NCBI GenBank assembly: GCA_947069175.1
Contig: CAMTDV010000012.1
Coordinates: forward strand, 38,224,341-38,288,340
Direction of reading: 5' to 3'
DNA from: Scalesia atractyloides
Taxonomy: Eukaryota; Streptophyta; Magnoliopsida; Asterales; Asteraceae
DNA length: 64,000 nt
Shown here: piece after piece, positions 31,240 through 43,256 of the stretch
Numbering within the stretch: position 1 is the first letter of the stretch
Layout of the letters: every line of letters starts with the position of its first letter
Notes under the pieces: model-generated
What the model was told of the DNA's origin: nothing
What the model saw: only the letters and a program-made list of their open reading frames with translations
Databases searched by the model: none
Program-made: the position numbers and the translations under genes

Positions 31240-33582
31240 AGATTTTGTGAACTTGAACGTTTTTATTGGTGACCCTCGTTATGTTATATCCCTTATCACA
31301 TCCATTTGTGTACAACAAATCTACAATTTGCGCTTTGTAACATATTTACACAAAAACTTCGCAAATAGCATATCATCAAACATCAAATTTCACGTACTTT
31401 TCTAACTTATGGTATTTCATCATTTTAAAATCTTTTATACATGCATAGCTTCATGATTTAACCTATGTATAATTTCATGCTCGACAAATAAGCTACATTT
31501 TAACGCTTCCTTTTAACGAAACCATCATTTAATCACACTAGTACACATGCATAGTCTTATATCCTACTACCATGTTAGCACTATCATTCTACATATCACA
31601 TACCAATACCAATATCCATATAACACATCTCATCATGCAAGATCACGCTTATACAATCCATTTTCGCGTACATCAAATAACGTATTTTTAACGTTTCTTT
31701 AACGTATTTAGGCCTCGAAAGCCACATATGATTAGCTAAACAACATGGATATGTAATATATGTTTAAATACTTGTATTTTTTTTAATAAAAATACCATTT
31801 TATAACCTGATCTAAATTAGTTTCACAAAAATCACTTTAAAAGCCAATGCATCATTTTTAACGTATAGTCTTGGTCCGAACTTTACCATTATCATCCAAA
31901 TCGACAAGACTTCATATTTTAACACAACACATGTTATTTACCGTATAAAATTATTCTAATAACCATATTAGTGCAGATTTCATCTAAACCAGATAAATCG
32001 TACATTTTTTCATCCATTTTACTACTTTTTAAGCCTCATGTACATGTAAGACCATCAAACTTATGCCACTTCTTTGTATCATTAAAACACATCATATTTC
32101 TTTATATTATCATGAATGTAACATGATTTAATTCATCTTTCATGCATCACATCATATCATCATCAAATCATCTTCATATCAGCATCTAATCATCACTAAC
32201 ACCTATGTACAAGTATTTAATGAATGATCATTATTTCTTCATCATATAGCAACTTAAATACATTCCAACATATATTTATTATCAATCCAAATAATACAAG
32301 ACATCATCTTCACTTAACTCATCTATTTAATCATTCTTACATAACTGCATGTAACATTCTCATACTTTTATGAACTATCAAACAAAAACCCACTTTCTAG
32401 TACATATACATACATATATTCGGCTACACATACATCCAAACATATACTTTTCACTTTTCCAACTTAAATCATCATCATCTTTACAAAAATCAACTTTTAT
32501 CATACATGCAACAACTTTTCAAGAATCATCACAATCAAAACTCAACTTTTAAAAAAAACCCAACCCCTAACCCATCCCGAAGCATACCCATGGCTACACA
32601 CACACATAGAAACTTCCATTTCTTGTTTGGTTTCCAATAGTTGTGAAGAATCAAAGTATTTGAGAAACAATCCATCATTATCATCGTCAAGAAACAAGAA
32701 CAAGAGGTTGAAAAATGGTTTATACATTTTAAGAACAAAAGAGGGTTTTTGATGAGATTTTGATGAAAATAAGCTTGTTCCTACTTGTAAAGCACATTTA
32801 GATTTTCAAATAAGTTGAAACTAACTTGGAATAGCCTCAAATCCTCAAGGTCTGAACCGAAATCAACAATAGGTGTGGTGAAGGTGTTTGGCCGAGAGGT
32901 GAGAGAGTGGAAGGCTTTGTGTTGGTGATTGGTGTTTATAAAGGTTGAAATGATTAGAAAGAGGTATAGGTTTGCCATTTGTTGGCCTAGGGTTTCGGTG
33001 GGCACTCCCCATGGCCGCCACCTAGTCCCCACATGCATACATTTATATTTTTTGGTTAATTAAAATAGTAGGTTAAATCTTGTGTAAACATGCATTATAT
33101 TGATAATCAGGTATTTTATTTTCCGTTTTAATGCATTTAATATTATTTTTACCAATCTACAAAAATTAACTCGTCATAATATTGTTGAACAATAATGTAT
33201 TTGCCTTGGTTGACAAGGTCGTTCAGTTTTTATAAGATATGTGCGGTATCACGAAGTATGCGTTCAAAACCAAAATTTAGTGTTTTTAAGCATTTCATTT
33301 GAGTTTTCCACTCGGATATGATTAAAATAGCTTTTTAATCATAACGGAACATTTTTAGGATTTTAAAATTAACCAAGCTATCACCGACGTTCGTTTCACA
33401 TTTTATTTGTTAAGCGATAAGCTTTTGTCTTGTTTTTACTAACATAACTTATTTACAATTTTGACTTGCTAGAACACCAAATACCATTAATTAATACGAA
33501 TCCAAATCAAATAATGCCTTTATTCATGATAATACATGTTACACTAGTATGGTATGTACTCTAAATAGTCGGGTGTCACATG
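31240..33582 (-). repeat. LTR-like block, probably a 3' or solo gypsy LTR
   Basis: The right edge reads GGGTGTCACA (33573-33582), the same LTR-start motif on the minus strand as elements A and E. It is followed by a purine-rich minus-strand stretch (CTAGGGGTGGTCA) that could be a polypurine tract. A minus-strand TATA-like site lies near 32932-32945. No convincing coding sequence inside. The left border is not found and may be lost in the TA-rich repeat. Confidence 0.45.
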
Positions 33583-35290
33583 ACCACCCCTAGTCCTAAC
33601 ATATGAATTTTGAGTTTCTTGGAGAGTTAAATCTAAATATGGCCTTTGCGATCTTAGTACGGCTTGTACTTACCTAAATAGTATGGTATATACTCACTTA
33701 TTGACTTGATTAATGATCTTGGCCTATGTGACTTGAGTACGAACTGTACTGACTTAAACAATACGGCTCGTACCGGGCCCAGACGTGTAAAAACCCTAGT
33801 TTTTGCCTATTTAAGCAACCATGATGGTCAAAAACCCTAGAATTTGACTAGAGGACAGTAGAGAAGTCTAATGAGTGACTCGGAGGATCGTAGAGCATAA
33901 ACGAAGAAATATGGAAGCCCGGATCAAGATATATCTCCTGGTTAACGCTTATTCGCATTAATTGGCTCAGTTTAACATTCATGTTTCTGAATTCTAAGAT
34001 GTTTCCTACTGAGTTTGTATTGTTACTGATTATGTTTGGATAAACTTTTGTAATCATCTAGGTTTAGACGAATTTGATTCAATCTGAATTTTTGGTTTGA
34101 CTTTATGTGTGATTTTAGTAAAGTTTAGTTATTCCTAAATGTTAGATGTATATAATTACATGTTAAGTATTGGTTTTGTGATTGATTTATGTGGTTATGT
34201 TGGTCTTTCTAAGAGATTATGCTTGTTTGACTTGGTATATAATATCTTTAGATTATATCTACGCTCGTTAATTCAAGACTTGAAACCTTAATATGTAATA
34301 GACAAATTGGTAATTTAATTTTTAAAATGTGTGAGTTACGTACAAGAAGAATGCGAATAAAAAGTTTTGGAAACTAATTAGGTTTTTTTACTTGTTGATC
34401 TTGAATAACTTGTAAACCGCATGATTCTTTGACCGATCTAGAGCCCAACTTAGAAACCCTAAGTCATAAGTACCATAATAAAAAAAATTTGTTTCATAGA
34501 AGAAAATTTTGGTGTGAGTCTATAGCATAAATTCCTTATTTTGTGGGATCAACCCTAATTAGCTCTACTCTGTTCTAACACTTAACACAACTGTTTCTTG
34601 TTTTCCTCTAGTCAAGAGGATTTGACACCTAGGTGGTTGTTTTCTTCATCTGAATTGCTTAGACTTTTCTAGTTGTTCCTAATTGTTTTCTAGTTGTCAT
34701 ATAGTTATTTTCTTATGTGAAATCAATCACTATTACAAAGGTTATTTATCGGACAAACGATTAAGTTTTGGGAGCAACTATGTCCTCAGGACCAAAATTT
34801 GGTTTTTGCAAGTACTATACTACATATACCATAGATACACTTGTCTATATGTTTGTAGTTTGGATTTTGGTATTTTTCATTTTTATAAATTTAAAACTTG
34901 TGTAATTGATGTATATTTTATATATTCCATTCACACACACAATGTACATTGAGATAGGAATGTTAAACTGGGTGACCATCAAAACGAAAACCGTGACGTA
35001 AACTAAAAATGCAACACGTTAGAGCGTGACTTTTGTTTTGACTCTTTTATTTACGAGGAAGAAGAATTACAATTACAAACACAACTAATAAGTAAGGCCG
35101 CAAGGACATGTATTTATACTAACTATATCTTGTTGTTGACATTTCCAAGTCTAATACAAAAAGGAACAAATTTTAAACTCAAATACAAACCCAAACCCAA
35201 ACCCAATTTAGTACTTATTACTATCAATAATACTAATATAAAACTACTCCAAGATAATAGGAGCCTTCAATTCGTATTGGTGTTGAATAC
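33583..35290. other. Intergenic, probable old retrotransposon sequence
   Basis: No recognisable ORF. Segments such as GTGGGATCAACCCTA near 34543 resemble the end of plus-strand plant gypsy LTRs, but borders and partner copies were not found. Confidence 0.35.
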
Positions 35291-35298
35291 TTTTAACA

Positions 35299-35688
35299 CT
35301 ACCTTTTAATACCAGCCTCCATTGTTCCACTAAGATCTTTCATTCCTTGGATCAACCGATCATTGCATGATAACCATGAAAACTTCGACATCGGCCTTAT
35401 TTGTTTGTTGACCATTATCCTTTTCAATTCTCTTTGATTCATCATTATGATAAACGATGATATAAGATGGAGCATTCTCTCCGTACAATTCAACCCTCGT
35501 TTAATTCTGTCACAACCATGATATGCCTCGTACAACATTGCCCGTTGGGTGCGACATAATATCCATGGGTGTCGGGGCATGTATAGTTGTTGACTTGGGC
35601 TTTGACTTGGGTGATTTTCAAAGAATTACAAGAAAAAAATTAATAAGAAAACATGCCCCTTCCCTTTGCCTTTGCCTTTGCCCACCAT
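35299..35688 (-). CDS. Hypothetical small minus-strand ORF region
   Basis: I do not recognise it. An ATG at 35580 opens a 93-codon frame to 35299, rich in Met, Arg and Leu. Further upstream an ATG at 35688 starts a short Gly-Lys repeat (MVGKGKGKGKGKGH) that would need splicing or ends after 20 codons. A tract of pyrimidines and AG pairs between them could serve as an intron end. Possible small gene or chance ORFs; no homology claim. Confidence 0.25.
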
Positions 35689-35729
35689 CCTATGGTTTGG
35701 GTGTTTTAGAGGCTCTGCTGTCAAAGTGA

Positions 35730-37600
35730 CATACACATGACGCAATTTATTACTTGCCTACTACACGCCATGTAGTCTAAGTCCCAAGTAATCTAATGGA
35801 CGCTTATAAAAGTGTATTTAAGAGAAGAGATTAAGTGACTTGTTGAGGGACCAAAGTCGTGAGTGTGTTTTAGAGTTCCATTGGTTTTGTTCATTCACCA
35901 AACTAAGGATTTCCGTTTTCAAGTGAGATCAGAAGCCTTAAAAGGGTTAGGATCCATTAATCAAGACTCTGCATGATCAGTAAGAATTTGTGATTAGATT
36001 CATTTATTTCAAAAGTTGTTGCAAGTTGCTATGTGTTACAAGATCAAAACCTTAGTTTTAGATGATCAATATAAGGCTTCAAAAGGGATCTAAGGTTTGA
36101 GCAATAACGTTTTGAGAAAAATAAAAAAATATTTATTTTGAATTAGTTCATAAAATTTCTAATGACCATTCGATATTTTCATTTTTTTCTTCTAAATTTA
36201 ACAATCCACAACGATTATATGAAAAAAGTAATAATTTTGTAATAATGACTCTATATGTTAAAGTTTATAATTAGTTACAATCTATGAAAAGAACTCAAAT
36301 TGACTTTAGACTAAATTAAATTGTTTCGGAAGGCAGTTGAACGTGACTCATTGGGGCACGTGTTCATACGAGTAATGGCTAGTGACATGTGGGGAGGCCG
36401 GCGACGTCGCATGGAGCGCCCCTGTTCCTTGACTTCCTTCGTTTCTTTCTAATCCTTTTGTTTTGTTTTTTTTAGATTTATCTAATCCTTTTGTTTTAGT
36501 GTTTTTAATTTTCTTTCATTCATACTAATATGATTTTTATGTGTACTAGTGGAGTTTTCTTGTGTTGTGCGGCGGTTATTTGGTATATGCATTTGCATAA
36601 AATGATGTTATGAAGATGAGTGTTTACTTAGGTAGCAACTATTTATTTATTTATTTTCTTTTTGGGTTCTTTATAGATAAGTTACTTTTATTACTTTTTT
36701 TTCATCCATTAAGTTTTCTAAGTAATACTTATGACTTAATGGTCTAGTGATATGGTATCTTCTTACAAATGTAAAATTATAGGTTTAAGTCTTTGCAAGT
36801 GCAAAGTAAATAATGTGAAACCTAAGGTGTCAAAAAAGTCGCTAAAAAGTTTCCGAAGTAAACAAGGATTGATTTCATTATTAAAATCATTGTGTGTATT
36901 TGTCATGTTTTGTCTTGGTTTTTTAATCATATCTACATTATCTAATGTTTGATTGTTCTCGAATCTCAAATAATATATACAAAATCAATAAAATGTTGTA
37001 TTGTTTGTTAATTAACTTTTACACTCCAAGTAGATTGATTACATACATAGTTGTATGTATATCGTATATTTGGTTTGAGTGCATAACGCATGTTATATAA
37101 ACCCATATAAATTATAAATAAAAATTCATTGTTTTGAGTTGATTTCTTGTTCCTTTAAACAAAGAAATACCATAAGGCTAACAAATACTAAGAAAGAATG
37201 TGCAGAATACATTTGTTTTAGACTTCTAACATAGAGAAAGTTGATTATTGTAAGTGATAAATGATAAACACTCATGGGTTTGCGACTCTTGTGCATTTTC
37301 TGATATTATAGTAAGTTATGTGAGCAAAAGTACGGCTATACACATGATTTTTCTCTAACGTAGGTTTATCACATCGTTAAAATGACTATTCTCTCTCTCT
37401 CTCTCCCTATGTATATATATGTGTTCAGGTGTAGATGAATGTTCTTTTCAAAACCAACATTATGTTGAAAAGTGTGAAAAACGTACAATGCACTTGTACC
37501 TTTTGTTTAAAGGGTAATGCATAAGATGACATGTTTTGGAAAAAATAACGCTCACCTTGGTATATATAATAGATAGATGTATGACACGCGCATGCTAGCA
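35730..37600. other. Intergenic, AT-rich
   Basis: No supported gene. Possible SINE at 36735-36990 (separate entry) and a short CT repeat with TA-rich run near 37390-37420. Confidence 0.5.
36735..36990 (+). mobile_element. Possible tRNA-derived SINE remnant
   Basis: TGGTCTAGTGAT (near 36740) resembles an A-box and AGGTTTAAGTCT (near 36780) a mutated B-box at about the right distance, the head structure of plant SINEs. No clear tail or target duplication was identified. Confidence 0.35.
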
Positions 37601-37602
37601 TC

Positions 37603-37749
37603 ATGGGTCTCATCCCTTTAGAAGAGAGTTACACTCTCGTTGTTGGAGGTTTAGCAATCAATCTAGCCTTCTACCTTATCCTATTCATCTACAAAATCCT
37701 TAACAAAAAATCAATACTACACCTGAAGCAAGTGGGGCATGGCCGATAA
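37603..37749 (+). CDS. Short ORF with one hydrophobic segment, possibly a cut-off gene start
   Basis: ATG at 37603, 48 codons to TAA at 37747-37749. It begins MGLIPLEESYTLVVGG, followed by a strongly hydrophobic stretch (about residues 12-30) and a basic end, as in a membrane-anchored N-terminus. The LTR of element E starts 73 bp downstream, so it may be the leading exon of a gene broken by the insertion. No family assigned. Confidence 0.3.
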   Translation: MGLIPLEESYTLVVGGLAINLAFYLILFIYKILNKKSILHLKQVGHGR

Positions 37750-38666
37750 TAAGCCCCTTCAACCTTCTTAGAGGTTATGATACTACGACAGAAGCGGACT
37801 TCATTGATGTGATGATATCGGTGTCACACCCAATCGATGGCTGAATCATCGGGAGGACGTAATTAGATTGCTCGAGACTTCATAACGCTAAACTTATGAC
37901 AAGTAATTAAATGAAACTTTAGTTTCATTTCTAAACTTTCGTTTACAAGGCTTGTGGAAACAAAATACAACATCAAATTCAAAGTACAAGTACGACAACA
38001 AGATCAATATCTCAAAGTACAACAAGATCTAAATTAAAGTGGGTATCTAATCCTTCCTACTAGATTCCATGCGTCCATAATATCGCCATCATCCTTGTCT
38101 AATAGCATAATATGAAAGTTTCACAAATCCTCATGCATAAGTGTTAACTCAAAACTAACATGGCAAAAACTATCATGCAACTATACATGTCAACCCAAGG
38201 TATACCGCTAGCGTAATCCAATCATAACCATGACTAGACCGTTTTGTTTACTTAACATGACCACACGAATACAGGCGGTGCGTTAATCCTATAGCGCTAT
38301 ACATGTTAAGGGAGGCTTGATCGAAGTTAATGACAAGGTATAAGCGTATCGAGTATAAGCATGTATGAATTCCAGTTTGGCACGTAAGCATGGATAAGGA
38401 TTGTTTGTGTTTAAGTATAAGCATGTTTACGTGATTTTTGATAGATTACATGTATTACACCCAATAGTGATAAAGGTAAAACGGGTCGAGTATACTCACG
38501 GTTTTTCAAGCTTCCTAAAAATTCGCGAGTCATTGAGTTAAAGCATTGAGGTGATGAACACCGAAGTTACCCTACAATGGGTACACAGAGGTGTATGAAT
38601 AGACTATGTTTAACGAAAGATTCGGATTCGGAGTCAGAAAATACGGTAAGAAAACGTAGAAAGCTC

Positions 38667-38748
38667 CACTTCATGCGAAGTGGGCTGACCACCTCGTGCA
38701 AAGTGATTTGCACATCATACGAAGTGACTGTCCACTTCGTGCGAAGTG
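38667..38748. repeat. Four phased 16-bp palindromes in LTR E
   Basis: CACTTCGTGCGAAGTG or close variants at 38667-38682, 38690-38705, 38711-38726 and 38733-38748, with steps of 23, 21 and 22 bp, near two helical turns. A second, looser cluster at 39387-39444 lies upstream of the TATA box on the minus strand. Confidence 0.85.
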
Positions 38749-39323
38749 ACAGTTCTAGAACGTTTTAGCTTGTTTTGCATCCGTTTCGACTCTGAATCCT
38801 GTGAACGGGAATACTGGCAACGGGACAGAATAGTCTAGGGTCATGGCACTTAATCAGAATACGATTAATATCATGCCCAGATAAGTTTCTTAAGAAAAGT
38901 ACGATTACTATGTATAGTTTAGTCAAGTTTGTCATAGAGGTCAAGCAAGGAGGTATGGAAACTCATTATATGATTCATCAAAGCACTAAGTTTATCAACA
39001 CGGTTGATAAACCCGGTTGGTCATGAATGTACAGAAAGTAAATATGCAAAATGTTCAAGTGAGGTGTGAAACTTAATTCGGGTAGCCAAGGCTCCCAACG
39101 TTCTCACACTTGCTGAAACGTAAGTCCAATCCTAGTGAGGTTGATGAACTAAGTCAGCTATCACATTTGGTACAAAGAAAGAAATAAAGAAGAAGAAGTT
39201 CTAAAAGTAAGAAAAAGTTGTGAGCTCAAACTTACTTAGAAGCTGAGAATAATCTGCCAAGTGCTTGCAAATTTGAAAGTGAGAATTGAAAGTTCGGAAG
39301 GGTGAAAGTGTGGATGTGGGTTC

Positions 39324-39334
39324 CTATTTATAAG
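39324..39334 (-). promoter_or_regulatory. TATA box of LTR E
   Basis: Minus strand CTTATAAATAG. The second palindrome cluster begins about 55 bp upstream of it. Confidence 0.65.
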
Positions 39335-39756
39335 CGAAAAGTTGCTGACAACAGGGTTGGTGCAAAGTGTCAGCTCTTGCAAGGTGCACTTTGTGCGAAG
39401 TGGCTGACTGCTTCGTGTGATGTGGTTGCCACTTCATGCGAGTGAGCCAGATCGCACAAAAGTTTAATTTTGGGCTATTTGTTCGTATTTTAGCCGGTTT
39501 TCGAGTATGGTAAGCATAAAGTTGTAACGTATGAGTATTGCATGTATGATAAGCATGATTTGCATGTAAGTATGCATTCAAATGATTGATTGTAAGCATA
39601 ATAAGTATAAGTAAAATAAGTATTTCATTATGATCAACGTCTCAGATTTACAAAGTTGGAAAGGAAATACGAATAAGACACGAATACAAGTTTCCATAAA
39701 TAGAATTACAATTACACTTTCTAAATAAGGAAAGTACAAGAATGCGAAGCATTACA

Positions 39757-40099
39757 GTCTCCCATACTTTAGGAAATTTCGTTCTGAAATTTATTCAAGA
39801 GAAAGACTCAACAAAAAGATGTGGATACTTGGTTTTCATTTCACTCTCGAGTTACCAAGTTAAATCAGCGCCACGTTTGCTTTCCCATCGAACCTTAACT
39901 ATGGCAAATGCGAATGCGCCTAAGTTGCTTGGTCCCTTGGTCCATGATTGCGACCGGTTTTCCACAAAGTGCAAGGATTCATTAATTCGAAGATCGGCGA
40001 GTGGAACTTGAAGTCCTTCTTCAGCAAGACACTTCGTGAGGTTTGAAACATGAAATGTTTGATGAACATTGTTGAGTTCTTGAGGTAGGTCTAGTTGAT
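39757..40099 (-). pseudogene. Integrase end and chromodomain of element E
   Basis: The minus strand reads QLDLPQELNNVHQTFHVSNL, then LHFVEN..., then VKVRWESKRGADLTW and MKTKYPHLF. This is the integrase C-terminus and chromodomain of a Tekay-type element, closely matching the same part of element A. A TAA/TAG-type stop follows LTW. The rest of pol is gone: at 40100 the sequence switches to unrelated DNA beginning TGTGACCC. Confidence 0.8.
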
Positions 40100-41166
40100 A
40101 GTGTGACCCTAATTGTTGTTAGTAGTTGATAACAAGACACGATGTGCATACGATTAGACTCGTGAGGAATTGAGTCTGGAAATGTGATGATATATGCTTG
40201 ATAGAACGTACTATACAAAACAATAATTATGTTATGTAAAAAGTTCACTAAAACCCTAAATTGATGTAGTGCGTTACAGACTTAATAGTACGCAATTGTG
40301 CGTGTTTGGACGACTCTAGGAATACGAATGGCCTAATACATGGACTATATTATATGACATAACTGCGTTAGTGTATAAATTGGAATTATGATGCTTGTAG
40401 TGATGCCTGAGTAATTACGATGAATTAAATCCTAAAACCCTAATTCGCATACAACTTATACGATTCATGAAACAATAACAAACATGAATCGGATGAATCT
40501 TAGGGTACGTTATGAGTAGTACATGATCAATAATCACAAACAGTGCAAGCAGGATGCCTTAGGGTATAGAAAACATATTAAACGGAGGCTTACCGTTTAA
40601 TAGTGCACAAACCGAATGACATCAAACTAGAACCAAATGATAGTGTCGTGGATGATTCTAAGAGTAGGGAATTATTTAGACATGAGACATAGACCATGAC
40701 CTAAGATTTGAAGCCCTAATGTGAAAGGGCACGTTAAACGAGACATTTTCCGGTTAACGAAACTTCTTCGATTTAACGCACACAGAAACAACTAAACATG
40801 CAACGAACAGTCAGTCAAGCCTAAACACTTATTTAACACAAATATAAGTTGTTCTATTTCAAAATATCAAAGTGTCCGGGTTTCATTGTTAGTGGGTTCG
40901 GTTTTCAAAAACGTGAAAAACCGCATGAAAAACGCGCGAAAAAGAGTCTGTTTGGCTCGTTTAAGACCCTATAACGAACCTGAATGTTAAAACAAACTTA
41001 ATGCTCATCCATATAAGCCCCAAATAGCCATTGACTAGTCAAACGGGTTCTAGAACCCTCCTACGTGTTTCGTCGCTATAACCCCCCCCCCCAATAACCT
41101 TTTTGTTCATTTTTCACAAAGTCTCAACGCTTCTCCAACCTTCTAACACCTTCTCAACTACTAAAC
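40100..41166 (+). mobile_element. Possible plus-strand LTR inserted in element E
   Basis: Starts TGTGACCCTAATTG exactly where the chromovirus integrase is interrupted (preceding five bases GATAG). No right border was found. A C-run (41083-41093) and ordinary AT-rich sequence follow. No ORF of note. Confidence 0.35.
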
Positions 41167-41591
41167 CTGTAAGTCCCAAAATCCGGATCTAACCACGATA
41201 TCACACAATCACCAAGGATGGGCGGAATCCAAACTTGATGATATTCAAGAAAACCGAAAAGATGAAGAACAACACAAATCAACTTTAACACCTTGCACAT
41301 GATTCTATTACTTGAACAAGTAAAACTGTCTGGTACAAGATGGGGGCTCTCTTAAAGAATTCTCAAAAGTCTTAACCCTAGAAATGAATAAGCTTAGCTT
41401 ATATACCTAGGGTAAAGGCATGCCCCTCATGGGCTTGCCTATGGCTTGCCTGCCCACATGGCCTATGGCATGCCCAAATGACCTATAAAGATCCAAACCT
41501 AATACAAACTAACCCGATTAATCCCAGTTAACTACCATAGACCGTTGCGTATATTTGATGCTTCAGTCTCACATTTCTAGGACCTAACAAT
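41167..41591 (-). repeat. Copia-type 3' LTR, about 425 bp
   Basis: Right border CCTAACA (41585-41591), followed by a purine tract on the minus strand (AGGGGGAGATTG; 41590-41602 region). Tentative left border TGTAAGTCCC at 41167. A TATATAAGC promoter-like site lies on the minus strand at 41397-41411. Confidence 0.6.
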
Positions 41592-42000
41592 CTCCCCCTA
41601 GACCGATGCATCAAATTGTCTTCATAGCATCAATTCAGCAACGTCTTCAACAGAATCTATGGTTGTCGCTATGCCATAAGTGTTGTGTAAATCAGTCTCA
41701 AACTTCTTGGACCTCACACTTCAACGAACTCTCAGCACTGGGTCTCTTTCTTTAGCTGTTGTGGTTAGCTTCATATCAGGATCTTGATCAGCTTTACTTG
41801 AAACATCTTTGTCAAAAATAATGTGAGAGGAGGAACCACAGCAGCTCTTTTCTTCTTCAATCTTTCTCTTTCAAGCAAGCAGGTTCTCAGGTACTTCTTC
41901 AAATGTACTATCACTGTTAGATGATGACTGGCATCTGATTCTTCTGACTCAGGTACACTTTGTTGTTGTGATGCTTCATGCTTTGTCGGCAACTAATAGC
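41592..42000 (-). pseudogene. Copia internal remnant
   Basis: Internal sequence next to the copia LTR. A minus-strand open piece (41992-41771) begins with Ser/Glu-rich residues and becomes Lys/Arg/Leu-rich. It resembles no recognised domain. It ends where a gypsy gag fragment begins. Confidence 0.35.
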
Positions 42001-42035
42001 ATCTCAATTTTCAGCAACCCTGTACAAAAGTTACG

Positions 42036-42407
42036 ATGAAAGAACTCTGGCTGGAGGCGAACCAGTACAAAAGTTACGATGAAAGAACTCGCCACAGCAA
42101 GGATGCCCGCGCGGCCATTGATAAGATCAGTGTTAAGAAGGCCATCAAGAATGAAAATCGCGAGAAACACAGGACTCCGTTGACTAAGACACTGTTAGAG
42201 GTTCTTACAATGGAGAATCACGAGTTTGAGGCTCCGCTGACGATGCACAACAAGAAGGGTCAAGACCCCAATTTATACTACGACTACCACAAAGACTCCG
42301 GGCATCTAACGGACGACTGCATCAGTTTGTGCCAGGAGCTTGAGAAGGTTTTGAAAAGTGGAAAGCTGACGCACTTGGTGAAGAATGTGCAAAAAGAAAC
42401 AAGGTAA
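42036..42407 (+). pseudogene. Gag fragment of another Ty3/gypsy lineage (Tat/Athila-like)
   Basis: Plus-strand frame of 123 codons ending in a conserved gag segment (YHKDSGHLTDDC followed by SGKLTHLVK). In relatives this is a CX2H-type zinc motif; here the first Cys appears to be Tyr. A 27-bp direct repeat (about 42020-42046 and 42064-42090) overlaps the start. No pol follows. Confidence 0.65.
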
Positions 42408-42599
42408 ATCTAGAGAACATACGAAGGGTCTAACAAAAAGATTTGTAGGCTAGAACCACACATGGTTAGCGGTGGACCAAGAAGAAATGAAAAAAGCCAA
42501 GGAAAACGACAGATGAACGATTCATGGCGCGAGCAGTAGGTCATTTTTCCGGTTGTTCGCAGGGGGGCTCGCGCCACACGACCCGTCGTAATCACCAGA

Positions 42600-43256
42600 A
42601 TCCTGGGTCATTACAAAACACGAACACGACCTTGTTCGTGTTCGTTTGTTAAAGAATTAACTTGTTCATGAACTGTTTCACGAACGCTTACCAAACGAGA
42701 TTTCTTGTTCGTGTTCGTCGAAATGAATGTGCTCATGAATTGTTCACGAACATCAACAAGCGTAAATGAACACAAGAACACAAATGTCATGAACATAAAC
42801 GAACGTTCATGCATTTCTCATCACAAAGAATTCACCAAAATAAATAAGTACTTACCATAATTATCCGAACATTGTTGACGTAATTGTCATAAGCATAATT
42901 AACACAAAATTAAGAAAGTTTCTCATGCTTTAACACAAACTGACATATAGTATAACTAGGGTTTCAATATTTTTAAAAAGCTAAAACCAGTAAAATAAAA
43001 TATAACATATAAAAGCTTTAATGAACAAACACAAATGGACATAAACGAGCGAACATAAATGAACACATTACCGAACATTCACCAACATAAACGAATGAAC
43101 ACATCCTTTGTTCATGGTCGTTCGTTCGTTTAGCTTAACGAACGAAGTTTCTTGTTCGTGTTCGTTATTTAATAAGAACAAACATAAACGAACTTCCCGC
43201 CGAACGGTTCACTAACTGTTCTCGGAACATTCGGTTCGTTTACAGCTCTAGATTTA
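42600..43256. mobile_element. Non-autonomous DNA transposon rich in GTTCGT motifs
   Basis: GTTCGTGTTCG and its complement CGAACACGAAC recur many times near both ends (42620-42790 and 43020-43240). The right end reads TCGGTTCGTTTACAGCTCTA, matching in reverse the AGAGCTGTAAACGAACC start common to hAT-like non-autonomous repeats (known from memory). No transposase. Confidence 0.55.

Larger units (their letters stand above)
37822..39756 (-). repeat. 3' LTR of gypsy element E (1,935 bp)
   Basis: From TGTCACACCC at 37822 to ATTACA at 39751-39756, followed on the right by a chromodomain read on the minus strand. That orientation makes this the 3' LTR. Holds two clusters of a 16-bp palindrome (38667-38748 and 39387-39444) and a TATA box at 39324-39334. 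The flank on the left is ATCGG (37817-37821). Confidence 0.8.

Noticed and set aside
39742..40011. Plus-strand ORF of 89 codons
   Set aside because: It is antisense to a clear chromodomain read on the minus strand.
42600..43256. CRISPR-like look of the repeated CGAACACGAAC motif
   Set aside because: Motifs occur in both orientations at irregular spacing with no spacers; fits subterminal repeats of a DNA transposon.
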